NCBI RefSeq assembly: GCF_965363235.1
Contig: NC_134846.1
Span: 60,005,121 to 60,069,120, forward strand
Origin: Mytilus galloprovincialis
Taxonomy: Eukaryota; Mollusca; Bivalvia; Mytilida; Mytilidae
Length of the DNA stretch: 64,000 nt
Direction of reading: 5' to 3'
Below the pieces are notes generated by a model, which did no database searches, was not told the DNA's origin, and saw nothing but the letters and a program-made list of their open reading frames with translations. Position numbers and translations under genes: made by a program. Shown here piece after piece: positions 49,301 to 61,689 of the stretch (positions are counted from its first letter, which is position 1; every line of letters begins with the position of its first letter).

Positions 49301-50805
49301 TTATCCTGTCAGTTTTACTTTTAAGCATTTAGATAAAAGTTGAAACTGTAAACGTATATGAAATTGTTCTTGTATTCAAACCATCAGCGGCTACGGTTGT
49401 TGATAAATCAAGCCCCTGGATTTTTTTGAAAATAATGCCCCTGATGAAAAGTTAGATTAATTTTTAATTCAATCGTCATATTATTTTCAGAGGAGAAGTT
49501 TTGTTTTAGGGTTTAAATCAGATGACGACAATGGATGCTACTAAAATATTATAACAAAGATTCGTATGGTCTTTTAGAAAGGACGAGATAAAAAAAAAAC
49601 ACACATTTTGATCATCTAACTACCTCAACAGAATAATTATTCAGTATGAATCTTCTTGAATATGTTTTCGACCTCTCCGTAATCTTTAAACAATTTTATG
49701 ATCGTTATTCATTTTCCATTACATGTTGCTACGAAATGGAAAATTTGCAGCTGAAGCCAATTTTTGTTTACATGCGGAATCAAGACATTGAAACATTTGG
49801 TTGAATAAAAAAGAAAAGATGTAGACGAGTACAATAAGTATTTTGCCTTAGGATGCAAAGACCTCAGATATTGTATTGCCTTCAGTTTTGTATTGTGTAC
49901 TACCCTTTTTAACGTACTAGTCCCCATTTGAAGCTGTAATCCCATTCCAATGTAAAGTCGTTACTTTTCTTTCCTGCATTTGTTTGTCAATTTGTGTTAA
50001 AAACAATAATATACAGAACCTTCAAAAGTAACACATATTGTCAGTAATACAAAATATATTTTGTGCCAAATGAACGATAATCACGAGCCTCTTCTTTTTA
50101 AATGGATAGTCTAACATGTATAAAATGATGTTTGATATATATTGACACCGAATGCAATTACCTTACTATTTTGAATTCTTGATTTCATATGAATATCCAG
50201 ATCAAAATAACACATAAGGAGAAATAAACCGAAAAAATCGGGAAAAACTGAAATACTCTTCTCGTTACCAAATTATTTCATTGTATTTAATACGGATTGC
50301 TAAATTCAGATTTTCTATTTCAATGTTATCGTAAACATTTTCATTGATATAGTCACTATTATAAAAGAGCTTAAATCACTCACTTGGTAAGGATACAATA
50401 TTTATTATGTATAGCTTTATTGCAGTCAGTTATTATTTGTTTTGTAGATCTGGAATTGCTGATCAGTTTTGTAGTGCACACTAAACACTATCTTTCATAC
50501 AAAAATATAAAAATTAGTCAAATGGTCATTTAAGCGAAATAACTCCTAAACAGGAATGATCCAATAGTTTCAGCATTTTTGTGTATATCCGATCATTTTA
50601 GAAATTACATTTTCTACCTATCTATTAAAGTTACCAAGATAATTTGCAATCATAAAACAAAATTTTAAAAATTGTTAAGGACAACACCTGCAATTAGAAC
50701 TCATCCAATGATTCAGTAATTCGACAATTTTATTGTATTGTTGATCGTTTTGCCTGTAACATGTTCTACTTGATTCTTTTTTTTTTTTATCTTATATAGT
50801 GATTT
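46304..50805. other. Gene-free region upstream of the HEPN exon
   Basis: AT-rich with only short, unrecognised ORFs. A dispersed repeat piece occurs at 47970-48090. The promoter of the HEPN-NACHT gene would lie in the first part, but no clear TATA or initiator stands out. Confidence 0.4.
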
Positions 50806-50809
50806 GAGA

Positions 50810-51225
50810 CAAATAAACATGAGGGAAATTCTGATAGGAAAGACAAGCTCTAGAATATCGTATCGTATGGGAAATATAAACTTCATATGTGACTAAGAAA
50901 TGGAAAGTTCACAATTGGGGAGCTGAAATAACCTCTTTAGGCGTAATTTTTGTTTTCAAATGACCTTCATTGTCAATTTCTACATGTAAGTAAATATGTA
51001 AATAGTAATCAAAGGTACCAGGTTTATAATTTGATATGGCAGACATGACTGTAACTATTGTATCCTTTATTTCAAGTTCGAAGGGATAGATGGGTTCAAC
51101 AAAGCCAACAAACGTTTAATTATATTCACATGTATAGCGAAACGTGAAATTACAGAATAATAAACTAGCTTCTTCTTATTCTTCCTTATAGGCACCTGTA
51201 TGAATTCATCCTCACATGAATACAT
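50810..51225 (-). mobile_element. Penelope-like RT fragment
   Basis: Matches 42430-42810 of the best copy (blocks AATATCGTATC, AGAAATGGAAAGTTCACAATT and TTCATTGTCAATTTCTA-like), with indels and a ~45-bp inserted block at about 51005-51050. Confidence 0.6.
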
Positions 51226-52009
51226 TATGGCACAAGTAGGCAAGATGCGGAGATTTACTAAGCGGAACATGAAGAACAAAAATAGCTTCTTTTTTATTCT
51301 TCCTAAACTCAAACACATCAATCCAATTGAAAACAACTGTCATTCTTCTGTCTTGGTACAACTTTTTTTCTTATGTAGAAAATGTTTGATAAAACCTTGT
51401 ACAATGGCTAGCTAAATCTCTCGCTTGTATTGCAGTAGCATAAAATGTATGAACAAAAAAAATACACACATAATAGGTAAAAATGACATAAATAGGGGTA
51501 CAGCAGTCAACATTTGGTTATAACTTAATCACTTTTGAAAACAATATATACAAAGAAAAACAAAATTGCATATAGAAAATACACATAAGCAAAAATGAAG
51601 TACAAAAATACAAAGAAATGAATATAACATAATAACACAATGGCTGGATTTGTAAGTAACGAGCTACGCCAAAATGACATTACATAAAATGGATAAAACA
51701 ATAACGGTTAATAGTTAATTCAGGCAAATAAAAGAACAAATAACACGTTATTTTAATAGATGATAAACAACTTCAGTACATAACGGAATTTGTATCAACA
51801 AGGGTTGGCATCTTCCTATGAATCCTTCTTTTTTCAAAAAAAATGACAAGAAAATCTTTGACATAAACCTGGTACATCAAATTTCTGCTCAAACATTGGT
51901 GACGTTTTCTAGAGTCTGAGTAGTACCTGGAAGCTATTCAATACCGAAGAGCTAGGAACAGTAATCCTTGTATGAGGGTGAAGTTGGTAGGTGAAGAATC
52001 ACCTGTATG

Positions 52010-52400
52010 AATATAGTTATCAAAGGTACCAGGATTATACTTTAATACGCCAGACGCGCGTTTTGTCTTCATAAGACTCATCAGTACCGCTCATATCCAA
52101 ATAGTTATAAAGCTAAACAAGTACAAAGTTGTAGAGCAGAGAGAACTAAAAATTCCAAAAATGTGTGCCAAATACGACTAAGGTAATCTATTCATGGGAT
52201 AAAAAAATCCAAAGTTTTACGAAAAATTTTAAAGTTTTGTCAACAGAAAATTTGCAAATATGACAAAATAATTGATATTCATGTCAACACCGAAGTGCTG
52301 AATACTGGGTTGGTTCTCTCCCCGTGGACGAAACATCCACCAACAGTGGTATCAACCCAGTGGTGTAAAATAGTTATCAAAGGTACAAGGATTATAATGA
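52010..52400. repeat. Dispersed Mytilus-type repeat
   Basis: Starts ATCAAAGGTACCAGGATTATA and includes ACGCCAGACGCGCGTTTTGT. A short partial re-start (ATCAAAGGTACAAGGATTAT) occurs at about 52376, so the unit is probably tandem in origin. Confidence 0.7.
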
Positions 52401-53608
52401 AATCACTTCATATGAAGTAGGCAAGAAGATGAGCGCAGTTGGTTTCCATTATAATGCCGATTGTTTGTCGAAACACACGTTCTATGTTGTCAATCAAGAA
52501 GTTAAGCATCTTGATAAAGTAAAATTCAGAATATTGTTTGTTTGAATCATAGTAACGTTTTACAAAGTACGATATATCCCTTCTTTGGACAAGATCCTTG
52601 TTTGTACGTTAGTTATTTGTTTTTCTTATAAAACAAAGCAGGACCAATTCTTCTAATTTGTCTTTTCTGTCGGCGTCACACATTGGCATATAGAACGGCG
52701 TGTACCAAACGTACAGAGAAAATTGACAAAGTCGGAATACGTTAGTTGCACGCAACAGGAAAGCTAAGCAATCGTTAATTGTGCGTTGCATAAGTTTGAA
52801 GTACGTCTAAATGCAAAGGTATACGCCTGGTGAAAGCTATAACTTCAGGAAATTTTTATACAGCTTAAAAATTTTCATCCACCTCAAGCGTTTGTCTCGA
52901 GTATACCTGTACGGCCCGTGATACATACGTTACATGCGCGTTGCAAACGCAACAGATAAGTTTCAGGCACGTTGTATACGCTTCAAGATCGTTCGACTTT
53001 AACTTAAAAGTATGCTGGTTTGTAAGTAACAAACACCCCATAATAAAAACGTCCCAGACACGCCGAAAGCACGGATGATCGTCCCAGATACGACCGGGAC
53101 GCGTCTTAAATACGTTCAAGATACTTTTACCCTTTGTAGCGTGCATTCCATCTACGTTAGACAAACGCCCGGCATACGCCAAAATCCGTTACTTGAACGC
53201 CCGATAAACACTTAGGTACGCTTCTCGTACGCCAAATACACGTTTAAAGCTCGTTGTGCACACGATACAGATATGATTGACAGGTTGAATGCATCCAAAA
53301 TTTCTAGCGTATTGGCAGCGTACACCACTTTTTACCCCATCCGGCGTACGTCGGAGCTATACGCTGATGTGTGACGCCGGTATTAGTTTGAGATTGGGGA
53401 TACTTGTGTAAAAAGTAAAAATGTTTTAATACTATATCAACATGAAATAAACTTCGATTGTTTGTACTTCAATTGATCTTTGAAATGTATAACATCCAAT
53501 AAGATTCAGGTTAACCCTAGAGATGGTATTTTCACAGTAATAACTTTTAAGCCCACCTTTGATTGCTGTTAATTTTGATGTTAATAATTTAGAAAAAGGT
53601 GTCGTGTA
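52401..53608 (-). mobile_element. Penelope-like RT fragment split by a TIR element
   Basis: 52401-52670 and 53381-53608 match adjacent parts of the 42-43 kb RT copy (up to TTTGTCTTTT and on from TTAGTTTGAG). The TIR element 52671-53380 lies between them. Confidence 0.65.
52671..53380. mobile_element. CpG-rich non-autonomous TIR element (~710 bp)
   Basis: The ends are inverted: CGGCGTCACACAT (52671) and ATGTGTGACGCCG (ending 53379), with similarity continuing about ten more bases. It interrupts an RT fragment, so the boundaries are clear to within a few bases. The interior is unusually rich in CpG-containing words (ACGTT, GCGCG, TACGC) compared with the AT-rich surroundings. The short minus-strand ORF 53182-52865 has no recognisable domain. 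The target duplication is not clear (possibly TT). Confidence 0.7.
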
Positions 53609-53814
53609 GCATTATTAGGTCTATTTTGAAAATTTTTAGTTTTGTAATAATAAAATAACATATAACTGACAGGTGCAAAAGAAAAACGTGTAAAATGCCA
53701 TATGCCTATGCCTGTTGGTAAATATTATGCTAATGAAAATAATAATCCTTTAACTCAATATTTGACTAAAAATTTGTAATGGTTCCCTGGAACCCAGTGT
53801 CTCGCCTACTCTTT

Positions 53815-55390
53815 CTGTTATTCGCAGGCTCAACAAAAATGAGGAAATAAATCAATGAAATATTCCTGTTGATACTATCTTTTGATTGTAAGAAGCTTCT
53901 GTCCAAGTTTTGTAAAAATCCAGGATAGTTTATGAATCTAATAAATGTTTAAAAACTTAACTGCAGACTGAATGTAATGTTAACTGGAAGAAAACAAAAT
54001 TTCCTTCTAGATACTAGCTTTTGATCATAAACAAGCTTCTGTCTGTCCAAGTTAAGAACAAATCCAAAATAGTATAAGAAAGTTATTAAAATTTTAAAAA
54101 GTTTAACCACAGAGTGAATGTGTTGTTTCCTGGCAGCAAATATAAGTCCATTTAAAAGTAAAATATGAAAATATAGATTTAGTCATTTACAAAATTTCCT
54201 TCCTGATACTAGCTTTTGATCATACATAAGCTTCTGTCCAAGTTTGGTACAAATCCAAAATAGTATAAGAAAGTTATTAAAATTTTAAAAAGTTAAACCA
54301 CAGAGTGAATGTGTTGTTTCCTGGCAGAAAATCTAAGTCCATTTAAAAGTTAAGGTGGTATGGGTGTCTTCCTCCATCTTGGATTGTAAAAAACAGAGAA
54401 CCAAAGGTCCATATTTTCTATCAAGTTAGCAAAATGGGATGCAGGAATGCAGATATTTAATGTGATTTTCATTTAAAAGAACCAATTTATAAGAATATAA
54501 CTTACAAATATTAATATTTTTGCAATTGTTGATTAGTTTTGGTTGTTTTTAATTTTTTTTAAATTGGCATTTCAAGGGGAGGTAACTCTAAAACAGTGCT
54601 TTTTCTGAAGAATTCTACATGAAATTTTCCTATTTTGTATTTTAGCCGAAAAAAACGTACAGTGACCCTATCTTTTCTTTTGATATTCTCAAAGCATTGT
54701 CTGAAAGCTATCTTTTCCTTAAGTATTTAACAATTCTATCATTTTGTTTAGTTTCTAATCACAAAATGGTGTTATTTCTTGTATAATCCATACAAAATGT
54801 GTTATTTTGTCACGTCCTGTAGCTTGAGAAAATGCACGGTAACCTATCATTTTTATTATATTTTTCAACATATATCAATAGATACTACGTTTTGGCAAAG
54901 TATGAACAAATTCTATCATTTTTATTTTAGACTCCCATACCACCTTAAATTCGGAAAAATGGATTTATTTTTTTTACAAAATTTACTTCTGGATACTATC
55001 TTATGATCATAAACAAGCTTCTGTCCAAGTTTGGTACCAACCGAGAATAGTTTAAGAAAGTTATTAAAATTTTAAAAACCTTAACCACAGAGTGAATGTA
55101 ATATTTTCCGGTAGAAAAACTAAGTCCATTTATAAGTAAAATACGGAAAAAATGGAATTTTATTTTTCACAAAATTTACTTCTGGATACTATCTTATGAT
55201 CATAAACAAGCTTCTGTCCAAGTTTGGTACCAACCGAGGATATTTTAAGAAAGTTATTAAAATTTCAAAAACTTTAACCACAGAGTGAATATTTGTGGAC
55301 GACGCCGACGACGCCGACGACGACGGAATGTAGGATCGCTTAGTCTCGCTTTTTCGACTAAAGTCAAAGGCTCGACAAAAATACATTATA
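53815..55390. repeat. ~195-bp satellite ending in a GAC/GCC tract
   Basis: Units are marked by AAGCTTCTGTCCAAGTTTGG at about 54230, 55015 and 55209 and by diverged forms at 53895 and 54034. The array ends in (GACGCC)n at 55292-55325 and then GGCTCGACAAAA. A TTAA-flanked element is inserted in it (54354-54944). Confidence 0.75.
54354..54944. mobile_element. 591-bp MITE with TTAA target duplication
   Basis: Terminal inverted repeats GGTGGTATGGG(T/A)GTC (15 bp, one mismatch) are flanked on both sides by TTAA (54350-54353 and 54945-54948). It interrupts a satellite unit, and removing it with one TTAA gives a sequence that matches the other units. TTAA duplications are typical of piggyBac and Kolobok families. 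No transposase is encoded. Confidence 0.8.
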
Positions 55391-55399
55391 TGACCCAGT

Positions 55400-56284
55400 C
55401 ATCGAATATCATAGAGTATTTATCTGGTAAAATGTTGCCCTTCAAAAGCAAGGTAATGGCTATAAATCGGAATGTGATGTGAAGTTCTTAACCCGGATTT
55501 GTTATTGGTTAATCGATTTAAGACCATTGAACAACGGTTATCTTATGTTGCCTTTATTGATATGGGGTCCAGTATTATTTTAAAAGTTTTACTATATATA
55601 AAATGAAGGCAATAAAACGGATGCAGCCTGGATCTCGTTTTTTTTTTTTGCAAAAGAATAATTGCATGTGTTCATCATCTCCTTTTTATTCAACCAAATT
55701 ATTTCAACGTCTTGATTCCACGAAGAAGCAAAACGTGACTTCTGTTGCAAAATTCGAGTTACCTTGTAAAATGTATGGATAAATGAAGGAACGATCATAA
55801 GATTGTTTAAGAATAACGTAGCGGTCGAAAATATCTTTAAGTATATTAATTTAGTATTTAGATTCTCTTGCTGTAGATACAATACCAAATATGAACAGAA
55901 CACCTATTTAGCTTGCCCTTTACAAAAGGCCAAACGAGCATCCATCGTCGTCGTCCGGTTTGAACCTTTAAAACAATTTCTGAGACTATTGAATGTCCAT
56001 GTTTTCCTATTCTTAAATTTTTGGTCAACTGTTACATATTCTGTAAATCCATTACATACCCTTTAATAGAAGTTTTTGTCCTTGAATGACTGTTTCATTC
56101 ATTCGCATGTCATATCTGTGGAAACTATAGTAGATACCATGAAATTTTATAGCAAAAATAATCATCAAAATATGATCTATAAGTAAGTTAACATGCCCGA
56201 AATTGATAGGTTATTCCTTATACTAGTAGGAGTTTTTGCCCCTGGTTGACTATTTTTCCCCATTTTGTGTTTTAATCTATATAA
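55400..56284. other. No recognised gene
   Basis: AT-rich with short dispersed repeat fragments (for example 55488-55560, resembling 26625-26710: AACCCGGATTTGTT and ATCGATTTA). No coding signal is seen. Confidence 0.4.
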
Positions 56285-56565
56285 TATATCTTAACCCATT
56301 CCCTTTTCACGAGTGTGACATCCCGAATAAGACTATTAACCGTGTTTGTAATAACATGAGCAACACGACGGGTGCAACACGTGGTGCAGGATCTGCTCAC
56401 CCTTCTGGAAATCATCTCCATTTTTTTTTTTTGGTGGGCTTCGTGTTGCATATACTTTAATTTTCTATGATGTGTCGTGTGTACTATTATTTGTCTGTTT
56501 GTCTGTTGCTTTTTTTAGCTATGACGTTGTAAGATTATTTTCGATCTATGATTTTGAATCTTTCT
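56285..56565 (+). mobile_element. 3'-tail fragment of the Penelope-like element, inverted
   Basis: Reverse complement of the block at 42040-42290 (includes AGCAACACGACGGGTGC and ATTTGTCTGTTTGTCT). Confidence 0.65.
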
Positions 56566-57429
56566 CTGGTATATTTCGCCTTAAAACCTTAAAACCTATA
56601 TAAATTGAACAGCAAAAAATCAAATTTTAAGATCTTCAGATGAGTCAATATGGTCCGAAATCACGTTCTTTATGCATCTTCCAATTTTTGCTTTTTATCT
56701 TACTAACTAAAATGGTTCTACGGAACTTTCCCCAAGTAAAAACGATCAGCAATACAAAACATTTGTTAACATAGTTTCCATTCAACACAAATATTCCTGT
56801 TGCTTTTAATCATTTTTAACGCAAAAGTGACAGTTGAGCAATTCAGCTCTATGTGGCCTTTACTTTGTTTTTGTCATTCGAATGTTTTTTACCCTTTTCC
56901 GAAATTTCCTAATATAGGGACGTTTTGTGTCTTTTAAATAAGCAATAACAAAAAGCCTAGGGTGGCACTTTTTAAGTTATACATAAACTTTTTCGCACTT
57001 TCATTAAATTTCAAGAAGCCTTTAGGAAATAGCATCTTGATTAAATTTAGGATCCCCTCTCATAAATGGACTGATGGTATATTTTTGTTCTTTGTTTTCC
57101 TTATAGTGAACCTAAATGTTTGGCTAAGGATCTTTCAACTTTAATAGCTTTGTCATAACTTCATGTACTTTTCAAAAAAGGGTCCAGCCTAAACCTGTAA
57201 GAGTTTCTTGTTAAAGTAAAATCACGGAGTTGTCACGGAATGTTTACATTCTTTTCTATATGATTCATTACACCAGGGCCATATTTTCTAATATTTACTT
57301 TAAAATTGCATTTTTTTTATTTGAATTGAATTCTTTTATAAATTACAGAGTTGACTAAAATGTCAAAAGTTCTTTTTTTTCTAAGTCGAATTAAATACAT
57401 TTCTAATTTTCAATACAAAACAAGAGTGC

Positions 57430-58505
57430 ACACGCTGAAACGTCTCGCCTTCTATACTAATCATTGATATTATGTTGATAGTCCTAAGTATAAAGCTAAG
57501 CTTTATTACAACTGTCACATAAACTTAACATTAACCAAGATAACTAAACAAAGACCAATGAACCTTGAAAATGAGGTCAAGGTCAAATGAACCATGCCAG
57601 GCAGACATGTACAGCTAACAATGCTTCTATACAACATATATAGTTGACCCATTACTTTTATAGTTTAAGAAAAATAGACCAAAACACAAAACTTAACACT
57701 GTGCAATGAACCGTGAAAATGAGGTCACGGTCAAATAAAACCTGCGCGACTGACATAAAGATCATAAAATATTTCCATACACTAAATATAGTTGACCTAT
57801 GACATATAGTATTAGATAAAAAGACCAAAACTCAAAAACTTAACTTTGACCACTGAACCGTGAAAATGAGGTCAAGGTCACATGACATCTGGCCGCTAGA
57901 CATGTACACCTTACAATCATTCCATACAACAAATATAGTAGACATATTGCATATAGTATGAAAAAAACAGACCAAAACACAAAAAATTTAACTATAACCA
58001 CTGAACCATGAAAATGAGGTCAAGGTCAGATGACACCTGACAGTTGGACATGTACACCCTACAGTCCTTCTATACACCGAACATACTAGCCCTATTGCTT
58101 ATAGTATCTGAGATATGAGCTTGACCACCAAAACTTCACCTTGTTCACTGATCCATGAAATGAGGTCGAGGTCAAGTGAAAACTCTCTGACAGACATGAG
58201 GACCTTGCAAGGTACGCACATATCAAATATAATTATCCTATTACTTATAATAAGAGAGAATTCAACATTACAAAAAAATTGAACTTTTTTTAAAGTGGTC
58301 ACTGAACCATGAAAATGAGGTCAAGAACATTGGACATGTGACTGACGGAAACTTCGTAACATGAAGCATCCATATACAAAGTATGAAGCATCCAGGTCTT
58401 CCACCTTCTAAAATATACAGCTTTTAAGAAGTGAGCTAACGCCGCCGCCGCCGCCGGATCACTATCCCTATGTCGAACCAAAAGTTACAGGCTCGACAAA
58501 AACTA
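57430..58505. repeat. ~148-bp satellite ending in a GCC tract
   Basis: Six units are marked by TGAAAATGAGGTCAAGGTCA or variants at about 57564, 57713, 57859, 58007, 58153 and 58309. The array begins after GAAACGTCTCGCC (57440) and ends in (GCC)n at about 58441 followed by GGCTCGACAAAAA, the same closing block as the 53.8-55.4 kb satellite. Confidence 0.75.
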
Positions 58506-58654
58506 GATTTTTAAAGTCGAATCTAATATAAAGATTTGAAAGCAGAAACTTTTGATTTTAAATGTTGATCAAGTCTGAAAGTACATTTTACGTCACTAAC
58601 ACGCTTTTGGGGAAAGCACAGTGTTTTAAAATCATTTCAGAAACACCATATAGC

Positions 58655-61600
58655 TATAAAAGAGGGACGAAAGATACCAAAGGGACAGTCAAACTCATAA
58701 ATCTAAAGCAAACTGACAACACCATGGCTAAAAATGAAAAAGACAAACAAACAACAGCACACATGACACAACATAGAAAACTAAAGAATAAACAACACGA
58801 ACCCCACCAAAAAACTGGGGGTGATCTCAGGTGCTCCGGAAGGATAAGCAGATCCTGCTCCACATGTGGCACCCGTCGTGTTGCTTATGTTATAACAAAT
58901 CCGGTAAATAGTCTAATTCGGTAGGTCACATTCATAAAAGGGAAGGGGATTGTAGGGGTAAATTCAGTAAATAAATATACGTCATCAGGGACCGCCCATT
59001 TAGGGGAGAGCTTTCTGTATAACACTGAAGTTATATGCTCTTCTGATTGGCAGATAATGTTTGTAATAAATATTTTTTGGTAGATGGATCAAAACTAGAG
59101 TTGAAAAAGAAAAAAAATATGCTGAATGTACTAATTTTTTCCCCTTCAGGGTTGAAAAGTAATGGGGGTCAGTATAGGAATTCAGTGCGAATCTACATTG
59201 TTTGTAAACAAGGCCATGTGAATGCCAAAAAATGCCGCATGACCCTATGTTTTTATTGTTGCAAAAGATAGGGCTACATTTGTACTTTCATGAATGATAT
59301 ATGAAAGATTTTAATTTCTAAAAGTAAATCAGGTATAAATTTATTTCCACACATAGATTAGCATTAAAGTCAATGGGAGATTTTTTACTGAATTTACCCC
59401 TATAGGAAAATATGCACTTTTTCACTGTACTTGTCCAAGGCCACACAATAATTACAAAACTAATTTCCTGTAAATGTTAATGTAATGGAAGGATTTTAGA
59501 ACCATTTAAAGCTGTTTTTTACACAAATTTCTATCTTTAACTGCGGCTATCCAGGATGCACTCAGTGTACTGTGAGAGAAGCATGAAGTATATTGTAAAA
59601 ATCAGTTTTTGTGTCCAGATTGAAAGAAATAATAGAAATTACACTTGAGAGTTATGCTATCAATGAAAGGCATAAATATTCTCCCCATTTACATCACATT
59701 TTGCACATATTTCTCCTCATAGTGTATAAAATCATATGAAAAAAATGGATTACCTCCCTTTGACATAGTGTTTTTTTTAGCTGTGTTCCCCATGATAAGT
59801 TGTAGAACAAGTGGTAAATAAGCACTTTTCTAGTATTTTAACACTCGAATAATCTGACCGCATGAAGGTATTCATTTATTTTTACACAACGCCTTGCGTT
59901 TCTTTATTGAAAGAATATATTAGACAAGTTTTCATGATTACAGGTCCTTCATCCATGAAGCAAGTGTTGAAATGTTTGTAATTGGATTTTTATGTTAAAT
60001 AATTTGCTTTTAAATATTCTAAATTGTTACTTCAATCTCCCAAATGTAAAGTTTGGTCATACCTAATCTTATTTTTTTTTATATTTGGCACTTTTTTCTA
60101 CTTCAGTTCTAGCTGTCTAGTTTTGGCGAAGAACCCATCCTGATGTTGGGGTAACAGGAATTTCTGCAGAGTGATTGTCAATGACATTTTGTGAAATTTA
60201 CAAGTAATTAAAACACAGATTTAGTATAATGAAACATAATTGTTGTTTTATTTGGTATGAAACTGCTTAAAAAAGCATTTGAAAAGTCTTTTTGTGGTCT
60301 TTTCATGGTATTTAACCAAAAACTTCCATATAAGGAAAAAACTAACTAAGAGTACACCAAGACTTTAGTTTCTAGATGTACTTGCAATACTAGTCAAAGC
60401 AAACACAGAAAACAATTCATATTTATTAAACATAGTATTTTACACCATTCTTTTAAAAACAGTCAATGCACAACTTTATATACCAAATATACATTGGCCG
60501 CAGTATGGGCTGTAGTATAAATTTTGCTCTATCTTTACAAATTCAGCATTTATGAAGGTTGTATTGAAACTGGAACTTGAAAATTGGATACATTACATGT
60601 TTATTACAAAAAAAGTTGGAAAAAAGTAAAAAAGTCCCTTATAGGGGTAAATTCAGTAAATAAATATATGTCATCAGGGACCGCCCATTTAGGGAAGAGC
60701 TTTCTGTATAACACTGAAGTTATATGCTCTTCTGATTGGCAGATAATGTTTGTAATAAATATTTTTTGGTAGATGGATCAAAACTAGAGTTGAAAAAGAA
60801 AAAAAAATATGCTGAATGTACTAATTTTTTCCCCTTCAGGGTTGAAAAGTAATGGGGGTCAGTATAGGAATTCAGTGCGAATCTACATTGTTTGTAAACA
60901 AGGCCATGTGAATGCCCAAAAATGCCGCATGACCCTATGTTTTTATTGTTGCAAAAGATAGGGCTACATTTGTACTTTCATGAATGATATATGAAAGATT
61001 TTAATTTCTAAAGGTAAATCAGGTATAAATTTATTTCCACACATAGATAAGCATTAAAGTCAATGGGAGATTTTTTACTGAATTTACCCCTGTAGTTACG
61101 ACGTAAGGAACATATCCGATATCATTTGTGAAACGGTTATTCCATAACGGTCAACCAACTCGTGATGGCGTCCGTAAAATTTATGAAGGGATCAACTTCA
61201 CCACTTAGAACTCTTGGTTTAATAGCTTCCTTGTGAGCAGCAACCCTCTATCAAGAAAATCATGATAGGAAATGCAAGCACGGAAATATCGTATCAATTG
61301 GGAGATATATACCCCGTATGCAGGTGCTGCTGGGATGTTGTTACTTAGAAATGGAAAGTTCACAATTGGAAAGCTGAAATCATCTCTTTTGTCGTAAAGT
61401 TGTGTTTTTAACCGACCCTCATTGTCAATTGCTGTTGTTTGTTTGTCTTTTTCATTTGTAGCCATAGCGTTGTCAGTTTGTTTTAGATTTATGATTTTGA
61501 CTGTCCCTTATGTATCTTTCGTCCCTCTTTTCTAGATGTAAGTCAAGATATGAGGCCGACTTAACTGTATCTGTAGTATCCTTTATCTCTAGCTCTGGGA

Positions 61601-61680
61601 TAGATGAGTTCCACATAGTCACCAAATTTTGAATTATTTAGTGAAAGAACATCATCTATATACCGAAAAGTAGAGTATAT
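58655..61680 (-). mobile_element. Penelope-like RT element interrupted by a 2.1-kb insertion
   Basis: The tail (58655-58954) and RT region (61091-61432 and 61534-61680) are adjacent in the uninterrupted copies at 22 and 42 kb. The RT part is further broken by an inverted piece of the tail at 61433-61533. Motifs NIPAAPAYGVYISQLIRY and YIDDVLSL are visible, in different frames. The copy is dead. Confidence 0.7.
58955..61090. mobile_element. Composite insertion: two 446-bp direct copies flanking a 1.24-kb unique core
   Basis: Left copy 58955-59400 and right copy 60644-61090 are in the same orientation, with about six substitutions and one A-run length difference. Each copy has 17-bp inverted ends (GGGGTAAATTCAGTAAA). 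The whole is flanked by TGTA on both sides (58951-58954 and 61091-61094), and the empty site survives in the homologous copies elsewhere. The core is flanked by TATA on both sides (59401-59404 and 60640-60643) and has no coding potential. Confidence 0.8.
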
Positions 61681-61689
61681 ATACATATA

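Noticed and set aside
52865-53182. 105-codon minus-strand ORF inside the CpG-rich TIR element
   Set aside because: No transposase motifs or similarity recognised; length is within chance for this less AT-rich segment.
59405-60639. Coding capacity in the core of the 2.1-kb composite insertion
   Set aside because: Only short ORFs; no transposase, RT or other domain visible.
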